Assembly: GCA_049317345.1 (NCBI GenBank)
Contig: JBMOIL010000157.1
Location: forward strand, 1-5,416
Source of the DNA: Mxb001 sp049317345
Lineage (GTDB): Bacteria > Actinomycetota > Actinomycetes > S36-B12
Direction of reading: 5' to 3'
Length of the DNA: 5,416 nt
Below, piece after piece: positions 1 to 5,416 of this stretch (within the stretch, counting starts at the first letter, position 1; every line of letters starts with the position of its first letter). The position numbers were made by a program, and so were the translations under genes. The notes under the pieces are model-generated. The model did not search any database. It was not told where the DNA came from and was given only the letters and a program-made list of their open reading frames with translations.

Positions 1-1025
1 GCCGGCGTGATCTCGCGGCCCACCGCCGCCGAGACGGAGCCGTAGAAGTCGATCTCGGGCCACTCGCCGGAGAGATCGTGCACGCTGCCGTCGGCATGGA
101 CGACCTCGAGGGTTCCGGTGGCTGCGAGCGCAGCCTCCTGGACGATCTCCCGTGTGATGCGCGCGACATCGCGATAGTCGGCGTAGGCGGCGTAGAACTC
201 CAGGGCGACGTACTCGGGCGAGTGAGTCGAGTCGATGCCCTCATTGCGGAAGTTGCGATTGATCTCGAAGACTCTCTCCAGGCCGCCGACCAGGGCGCGC
301 TTCAAGAAGAGCTCGGGAGCGATGCGCAGGTAGAGCTCCAGGTCGAGTGCGTGTGAGCGCGTGACGAAGGGTCGCGCAGCAGCACCTCCCTGCTGCGCCT
401 GGAGTATCGGCGTCTCGATCTCGAGGAAGCCACGTTCGGCGAGGCTGCGACGCACGCTCGCCTCAGCGATCACGCGCATGCGCGCCATCTCGCGGGCTTC
501 CGGGCGCACGATGAGATCGACGTAGCGCTGACGGACGCGGTTCTCCTCCGAGAGCGCCTTGTGCGCAACCGGCAGTGGACGCAGTGCCTTGGTGGCCATA
601 CGCCACTCATCGGCCATCACCGAGAGCTCACCACGCTTGGAGGTGATGACCTCACCGGAGACGAAGACGTGATCACCGATGTCGACGAGTTGCTTCCACT
701 CCTCCAGCGCGGTCTCGCCCACGGATGCGAGGGAGAGCATGGCCTGGAGCTCGGTGCCGTCACCTGCCCGCAGGGTGGCGAAGCACAGCTTGCCGGTGTT
801 GCGCTGGAAGATCACTCGGCCGGCGACGCCCACGCGATCCCCCGTGGCCACATCGACGTCGAGATCCGGATACGCCGCGCGCACCTGAGCGATGGTGTGC
901 GTCACAGGAAGGCGGACGGCGTAGGGCTCGCGACCACTGGCGAGCAGGCGATCGCGCTTGTCTCGGCGCACGCGCATCTGCTCTGGCAGATCCTCCGCGG
1001 GATCCTGCGCGTCGTCGTCGGTCAC
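1..1025 (-). CDS. lysS: Lysyl-tRNA synthetase, class II (5' two-thirds; C-terminus outside window)
   Basis: LysRS attaches lysine to tRNA-Lys using ATP, in the cytoplasm. About 341 residues are visible of a family length near 500. After a short acidic N-terminus (DLPEQ at 12-16, then RRDKR) comes the OB-fold anticodon-binding domain, roughly residues 60-150, with GVAGRVIF and GKLCFATL. The class II core opens with ENRVRQRYVDLIVRPEAR from residue 161. It continues with GGAAARPF from 213, APEL (lysine-binding Glu238), motif 2 FEINRNFRNEG at 253-263 (Arg260) and THSPE at 267-271, followed by Glu276. Motif 3 would lie beyond the window edge. The GTG start at 1025-1023 is chosen because it keeps the DLPEQ segment that I recall also beginning mycobacterial LysS. 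An in-frame ATG at 977-975 would remove it. No clear Shine-Dalgarno is seen upstream. The gene begins 14 bases after the coaX stop, so coupling to coaX translation is likely. The family call is secure; the start is less so. Confidence 0.97.
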   Translation of the reverse strand, partial: MTDDDAQDPAEDLPEQMRVRRDKRDRLLASGREPYAVRLPVTHTIAQVRAAYPDLDVDVATGDRVGVAGRVIFQRNTGKLCFATLRAGDGTELQAMLSLASVGETALEEWKQLVDIGDHVFVSGEVITSKRGELSVMADEWRMATKALRPLPVAHKALSEENRVRQRYVDLIVRPEAREMARMRVIAEASVRRSLAERGFLEIETPILQAQQGGAAARPFVTRSHALDLELYLRIAPELFLKRALVGGLERVFEINRNFRNEGIDSTHSPEYVALEFYAAYADYRDVARITREIVQEAALAATGTLEVVHADGSVHDLSGEWPEIDFYGSVSAAVGREITP

Positions 1026-1039
1026 GTGCGCAAGGGTAG

Positions 1040-1797
<758 letters not shown>

Positions 1798-1801
<4 letters not shown>

Positions 1802-2670
1802 TGCGCCTCCCGGAGGTCGGCACCGATGTCGAGCACCGGCGCGGAGTGAGTCAAGGCTCCCACGGCGACGTAGTCCACTCCCGTCGAGCCCACAGCGGCA
1901 GCGTCCACGAGCGTGAGACCGCCGGAAGCCTCGAGCTGGGCCCGTCCAGCGGTGCGCCGCACGGCTTCGCTCATCTCATCGGGCGTGAAGTTGTCGAGGA
2001 GCACGAGATCGGCGCCCGCCTCGAGGACCTCTTCGAGTTGGTCGAGCGAGTCCACCTCGACCTCGACGGGGACTCCGGGAAAAACCTCGCGAACCCGCGC
2101 AAAGGCAGCGGCCACACCCCCCGCAGAGATGACGTGGTTGTCCTTGACGAGTGCGGCATCCGACAGCGACATGCGGTGGTTGACGCCGCCGCCGCAGCGC
2201 ACGGCGTACTTCTCCAGCCTGCGCAGTCCGGGGGTCGTTTTGCGGGTGTCGCGCACGCGAGTCGAGGATGCGCCGAGGGCGTCGACCCACTGCCGCGTGG
2301 CCGTGGCGATGCCCGAGAGGTGACACAGCAGGTTGAGCGCCGTGCGCTCGCCCAGGAGCAGGTCACGGGTGGGTCCCGTGGCCGAGACAACCACATCACC
2401 CGGGCTCACTCGCGTGCCGTCCTCTATCCATGTGCACGTCACCCGTCCCTGGGCGGCTCGCATCAGTGCCGCGGCAGCGACCGGGGCTCCAGCGATGACA
2501 CCGGATGCCCGGGCGACGAGGTCCAGCGTGCCGCGTGCCTCGGCGTCGACAGTAGCGACCGACGTCACGTCGACCCCGCCATCGAGATCTTCGGCGAGCG
2601 CCCGGTCGACGAGGTTGGCCACGGACACAGGATCCAGGCCCGCGCGGATCAAGCTCTCATCCGGATCCAC
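1798..2670 (-). CDS. nadC: Nicotinate-nucleotide pyrophosphorylase (carboxylating), quinolinate phosphoribosyltransferase
   Basis: NadC joins quinolinate to PRPP and decarboxylates it, giving nicotinate mononucleotide, CO2 and pyrophosphate, in de novo NAD synthesis. The 290-residue protein has the full family signature: ERTALNLLCHLSG (108-120), DTRKTTPGLRRLEKYAV (141-157), GGGVNHR (160-166), KDNH (176-179), EVEV (203-206), LLDN (224-227), EASGG (247-251) and GALTHSA (271-277). Arg109, Arg143, Lys144, His165, Arg166, Lys176, Glu205 and Asp226 fall at a constant +4 offset from the active-site residues I recall for the Mycobacterium tuberculosis enzyme, so it should be active. The start is GTG at 2670-2668. 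The codon just upstream in frame is TGA, so no earlier start is possible, and a GGAGG lies eight bases upstream. It overlaps the end of nadB by 14 bases and the coaX start by 4. Confidence 0.98.
1806..1810 (-). promoter_or_regulatory. Shine-Dalgarno for coaX, inside nadC
   Basis: GGAGG (in GGGAGGCGCA on the minus strand) ends four bases before the coaX GTG and lies within the last codons of nadC. It supports the GTG that overlaps the nadC stop as GTGA. Confidence 0.8.
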
Positions 2671-4300
2671 TCATCTCACCTCCCTGGACGGGCGCACGCT
2701 CGGTGACGATGTCGCCATCCGAGGTAAGCCGTGACACGAGTCGCACGCGCCAGTGGTCATCATCGCGATCCGGGAAGTCCTCACGCCAGTGCGACCCGCG
2801 GGTCTCTTCACGCAGGCGTGCCTGGTGCACGAGGACCCTTGCAACGACGTGCAGGTTGGTCGACTCCCAGTCGTCCGTGCAGGGCACCCCCGAGGCCATC
2901 GATGCGATCTCCTCCAGGGTGCGAGACACGCGCGCGAGGGAGTCCGCGCTGCGCAAGACGCTCGCCTCCTCGCTCATGACCTGCTGCACGCCTCGGCGAC
3001 CCACACCCGTGATGAGAGGAGCAGAGGAATTCAGCGGCAGCGCAGGGAGGGAGGACCGTGTGTCCCCCTCGAGCGCGCGGCCAATGCGCGCAGCGAAGAC
3101 AAGGCCCTCAAGCAGGGAATTGGATGCGAGCCGATTCGCCCCGTGTACGCCGGTGCAGGCCACCTCGCCACAAGCGAAGAGCCCGGGAATCGAGGCACGC
3201 CCGTCCAGATCGGTCAAGACACCGCCGGAGGCGTAGTGAGATGCGGGCGAGACAGGGATGAGTTCGTTGACCGGGTCGATCCCGTGTGAACGACAGGAGG
3301 CGAGGATCGTCGGGAACCTCTCCTCCCACTGACGTGCACCGAACATCCGGCCGTCCAGCCACACGTGCGGCTCGCCCGTATCGATCATCCGTCGCTTGAT
3401 AGCGCGGGCCACGACATCGCGGGGCGCGAGCTCGGCCATGGGGTGGACGTCGACCATGAATCTCTCGCCTGCTGAGTCGAGGAGATAGGCACCTTCACCA
3501 CGCACGGCTTCCGAGACCAGGGGCTGCTGGCCACGCGCACGCGGACCGAGCCACATGACGGTGGGATGGAACTGCACGAACTCGAGGTCGGCTACCTCGG
3601 CCCCGGCGCGCAGGGCCAGGGCAACACCATCGCCCGTGGCCACCGCCGGGTTCGTCGTCTGGGCGAAGACCTGACCGAAGCCCCCGGTGGCCAGGACGAC
3701 CACCGGCGCGAGTGCGGCGCCGACACCATCGCGCTGGCCCTGGCCCATGACGTGCAGCGTCACACCCTGGGCTCCCCCGTCTTCGTCGCGCAGCAGATCC
3801 AGGACGAGCGCACCCTCGATGAGCTCGATGCCGGGGTCGAGGGCGACCGCAGCCACGAGCGCCCGCGAGATCTCGGCGCCGGTGGCATCGCCACCGGCAT
3901 GGGCGATGCGATCGCGATGGTGTCCGCCCTCGCGAGTCAAAGCGATGGCCCCGGAGGCATCCAGGTCAAAGTGGGCACCGAGGCCAATGAGATTGCGGAC
4001 GCAGTCGGGGCCCTCGGTGACGAGCGCCTCCACCGCATCGACATCGCACAGACCGGCGCCCGCGACAAGGGTGTCGTGCAGATGCTCCTCGGGGGTGTCG
4101 TCATCCGCGAGCGCCGCGGCGATGCCGCCCTGCGCCCACCGGGTGGATCCCTCCTCGACGCGACCCTTCGTCACAAGCAAGACAGTGCGGCCGGTGCGGC
4201 GGGCATGGAGTGCGGCGGTGAGTCCCGCCACTCCCGAGCCCACGATGACCACATCGCCGCGTGCGGTCCACCCGGGGCTGGGTGCGAAGAGGGAACTCAT
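2657..4300 (-). CDS. nadB: L-aspartate oxidase
   Basis: NadB is an FAD enzyme that oxidises L-aspartate to iminoaspartate, which quinolinate synthase NadA then uses. The 547-residue protein is complete. A short lead precedes the FAD dinucleotide-binding segment VVIVGSGVAGL (17-27). STRWAQGGIAAAL (52-64), REGGHHRDRIAHAGGDATG (123-141), FVQFHPT (241-247), SEAVRGEG (263-270), ELAPRD (290-295), SPASHYASGG (351-360) and GANRLASNSLLEGL (387-400) follow. His245, Arg294, His355 and Arg390 correspond to the substrate-binding His and Arg residues known in Escherichia coli NadB. These and the family-specific C-terminal helical domain (about 435-530, with RLREETRGSHWREDFP) favour NadB over succinate dehydrogenase or fumarate reductase flavoproteins. 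ATG overlaps the panC stop as ATGA, fixing the start. Only a weak ribosome site (GGTGG-like) precedes it, so coupling to panC is probable. nadA is not in the window. Confidence 0.98.
   Translation of the reverse strand: MSSLFAPSPGWTARGDVVIVGSGVAGLTAALHARRTGRTVLLVTKGRVEEGSTRWAQGGIAAALADDDTPEEHLHDTLVAGAGLCDVDAVEALVTEGPDCVRNLIGLGAHFDLDASGAIALTREGGHHRDRIAHAGGDATGAEISRALVAAVALDPGIELIEGALVLDLLRDEDGGAQGVTLHVMGQGQRDGVGAALAPVVVLATGGFGQVFAQTTNPAVATGDGVALALRAGAEVADLEFVQFHPTVMWLGPRARGQQPLVSEAVRGEGAYLLDSAGERFMVDVHPMAELAPRDVVARAIKRRMIDTGEPHVWLDGRMFGARQWEERFPTILASCRSHGIDPVNELIPVSPASHYASGGVLTDLDGRASIPGLFACGEVACTGVHGANRLASNSLLEGLVFAARIGRALEGDTRSSLPALPLNSSAPLITGVGRRGVQQVMSEEASVLRSADSLARVSRTLEEIASMASGVPCTDDWESTNLHVVARVLVHQARLREETRGSHWREDFPDRDDDHWRVRLVSRLTSDGDIVTERAPVQGGEMSGSG
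2679..2683 (-). promoter_or_regulatory. Shine-Dalgarno for nadC, inside nadB
   Basis: GGAGG (in GGGAGGTGAG on the minus strand) lies eight bases before the nadC GTG. The site is within the nadB coding sequence, about seven codons before its stop. With the in-frame TGA immediately upstream of the GTG, it fixes the nadC start. Confidence 0.85.
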
Positions 4301-5139
4301 GCACCACCGCCGAGTTCGACGGGTGCGTTGTCGATGAGTCTCGTGCCATCCAGGTATACGGCGACGACCAATCGACCGGCACCCCGATGGGGTGCCTCTC
4401 CGAGCTCATGGTCGGTCACGGCGACGTAGTCGACCTGCATCCCACCAGACTCCAGCACCTCGCACGCCGCTGCGATGACCGATGCAGCCCCCTGCCCAGC
4501 CGCCTCCTGGCCTGCAGCAAGCGCCCGCGGGATGGCGCCAGCCTGCGCACGCGCGCCATCGGAGAGGTAGCGATTGCGGCTGCTCATCGCCAGCCCATCC
4601 GGCTCGCGCACGGTCGGTACGCCGATCACCTCGACACGGAAGTCCAGGGCGCGCACCATGTCGCGGATGAGCACGAGCTGCTGGTAGTCCTTCTCGCCGA
4701 ACAGCGCGAAATCCGGCCGAGTCATGTGGAGGAGCTTGGCCACCACCGTCAGCACACCGGCGAAGTGTCCGGGTCGACTCGCTCCCTCGAGGATGCTGCC
4801 GCGGGGACCCGGGTCGATCGTGATGCCGAGCTCCGCGCCGCCGTACACCTCCGCGACAGCCGGGGCGAAGACGATGTCCACACCGTTGCGCTCGCAGATG
4901 GCAATGTCTGCATCGAGTGTGCGCGGATAGCGATCGAAGTCTTCGCCTGCGCCGAACTGCGTGGGATTGACGAAGTCCGTGACGATGACACGGCCATGGG
5001 CGGGCAGCCGCCGGCGGGCCTCTCGCATGAGTTCCGCGTGACCGTCATGCAGGGCACCCATCGTCATGACGACAGCGGTCGGAGCGCGATCGGCTGTCGC
5101 GGCATCGAGCTCCACCCGCGTGGTGGCGACCAGCGTCAT
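4297..5139 (-). CDS. panC: Pantothenate synthetase (pantoate--beta-alanine ligase)
   Basis: PanC activates pantoate with ATP and condenses it with beta-alanine to form pantothenate, releasing AMP and pyrophosphate, in the cytoplasm. The protein is complete at 280 residues, the usual length. The nucleotide-binding HxGH motif is in MGALHDGH (27-34; His31 and His34). FVNPTQF (56-62) supplies the pantoate-binding Gln61. LEGASRPGHFAGVLTVVAKL (117-136) and FGEKDYQQL (147-155, with Lys150, Asp151 and Gln154) follow, then the KMSKS-like loop REPDGLAMSSRNRYL (178-192). All residues known to matter in characterised PanC enzymes are present. The C-terminal dimer domain runs from about 195, with VDYVAVTD at 236-243. 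The ATG overlaps the stop of the upstream DUF2520 gene as ATGA and has a strong Shine-Dalgarno, so the start is secure. panD, which makes beta-alanine, does not follow it as in mycobacteria; nadB does. Confidence 0.98.
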   Translation of the reverse strand: MTLVATTRVELDAATADRAPTAVVMTMGALHDGHAELMREARRRLPAHGRVIVTDFVNPTQFGAGEDFDRYPRTLDADIAICERNGVDIVFAPAVAEVYGGAELGITIDPGPRGSILEGASRPGHFAGVLTVVAKLLHMTRPDFALFGEKDYQQLVLIRDMVRALDFRVEVIGVPTVREPDGLAMSSRNRYLSDGARAQAGAIPRALAAGQEAAGQGAASVIAAACEVLESGGMQVDYVAVTDHELGEAPHRGAGRLVVAVYLDGTRLIDNAPVELGGGA

Positions 5140-5416
5140 CGCTCCCCCTCCGACAGGACCCCGCGCAGTGCCTCGGCGTCCACGGTGCTGAGCCTGCCTG
5201 CCGCCTGGGCGCGCTCCACCGTCGCGAGCGCGAGGGCGCGGTAGATGCGCTCCACATCGCTGTCGGGCATCTGCTCGATGTGGGCCCGCACGGTGGCGTG
5301 ATCGCCACGGGCCACCGGACCGGTGAGCGCCAGGTCTCCTTCACGAAGGGAATTGTCGAGAGCCGCCGTGAGCAGGGGGCGCGCGATGCGTTCCGGCTCG
5401 GCGACTCCCGCTGCCG
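5136..5416 (-). CDS. DUF2520 domain protein with Rossmann-like N-terminal domain (C-terminal fragment; start outside window)
   Basis: Only the last 92 residues and the TGA stop are in the window. They contain ALTGPVARGD (bases 5330-5301), preceded by PLLTAALDNSLREGD and followed by HATVRAHIEQM and an ERIYRALALATVERAQAAGRL helix. This is the pattern of the DUF2520 C-terminal domain. Full-length members usually have an N-terminal Rossmann NAD(P)-binding domain and about 280-310 residues; that part is not visible here. The family resembles the dehydrogenase architecture of ketopantoate reductase and pyrroline-5-carboxylate reductase, but to my knowledge its reaction is not established. In many actinobacteria it sits directly before panC, as here with a 4-base overlap, which suggests a link to pantoate supply. 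That functional link is inference. The family call rests on remembered motif conservation, not a database search. Confidence 0.85.
   Translation of the reverse strand, partial: AAGVAEPERIARPLLTAALDNSLREGDLALTGPVARGDHATVRAHIEQMPDSDVERIYRALALATVERAQAAGRLSTVDAEALRGVLSEGER
5147..5151 (-). promoter_or_regulatory. Shine-Dalgarno for panC
   Basis: GGAGG on the minus strand, within a purine run GGAGGGGGAG (5151-5142), lies seven bases before the panC ATG. It sits inside the last codons of the DUF2520 gene, consistent with a fully overlapping junction, and supports the ATG at 5139. Confidence 0.8.

Noticed and set aside
1026..1039. The coaX-lysS gap as a possible promoter or terminator
   Set aside because: Fourteen bases cannot hold a terminator hairpin, and I see no convincing -10 or -35 pair just upstream. 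A start site inside coaX cannot be ruled out but is not supported by the sequence.
1806..1816. Palindrome CCTCCCGGAGG near the coaX start
   Set aside because: It is explained by the coaX Shine-Dalgarno next to nadC codons. It is too short and has too small a loop to argue for a hairpin or operator.
1846..2706. Plus-strand open frame (286 codons) opposite nadC
   Set aside because: It mirrors nadC almost exactly and has no motif or convincing start context of its own.
3566..4429. Plus-strand open frame (287 codons) opposite nadB
   Set aside because: It is antisense to conserved NadB sequence, with no domain signature. It is a by-product of GC-biased codon use.
4261..5244. Long open frame on the plus strand (327 codons) opposite panC
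   Set aside because: It lies wholly opposite panC, the nadB start and the DUF2520 end, whose products carry full family motifs. Its own translation shows no recognisable motif. Long antisense frames are expected at this GC level.
5136..5416. A frame-shifted reading of the right edge (99-codon minus-strand frame, 5045-5344) as a small gene
   Set aside because: The overlapping frame ending at 5136 encodes the conserved DUF2520 motif ALTGPVARGD and joins panC by ATGA. The other frame overlaps panC and has no motif.

Overview
The window is a stretch of core metabolism from a high-GC actinobacterium. By eye, GC is about two-thirds, with strong G/C at third codon positions. The gene order and protein signatures fit the Micrococcales best (Cellulomonas/Demequina-like), but that rank is an inference. 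Actinobacterial signs include the LysRS N-terminus (DLPEQ followed by RRDKR), the THSPE segment in LysRS motif 2, and a DUF2520 gene directly before panC.

All genes are on the minus strand and read from right to left in window coordinates: the C-terminal end of a DUF2520 protein with a Rossmann-like N-terminal domain (5416-5136, start outside the window), panC (5139-4297), nadB (4300-2657), nadC (2670-1798), coaX (1801-1040) and the first two-thirds of lysS (1025-1, end outside the window). Four junctions overlap: 4 bases at DUF2520/panC, panC/nadB and nadC/coaX, and 14 bases at nadB/nadC. The only non-coding gap is 14 bases, between coaX and lysS. No stretch over 300 bases lacks a gene. I see no promoter, terminator, RNA gene, repeat array or mobile element. 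The layout indicates one polycistronic, translationally coupled unit whose promoter lies to the right of the window.

The genes combine two cofactor routes with a translation enzyme. PanC makes pantothenate and CoaX phosphorylates it, the first committed step to coenzyme A. NadB oxidises L-aspartate to iminoaspartate and NadC converts quinolinate to nicotinate mononucleotide, on the de novo NAD route. NadA (quinolinate synthase), which links those two steps, is not in the window, and neither is panD. LysRS charges tRNA-Lys. The known catalytic residues visible in each enzyme are intact, and nothing appears broken or recently acquired.

I found no undescribed system. The points most worth a second look are the uncharacterised DUF2520 protein beside panC and the placement of nadBC between panC and coaX, where mycobacteria carry panD.
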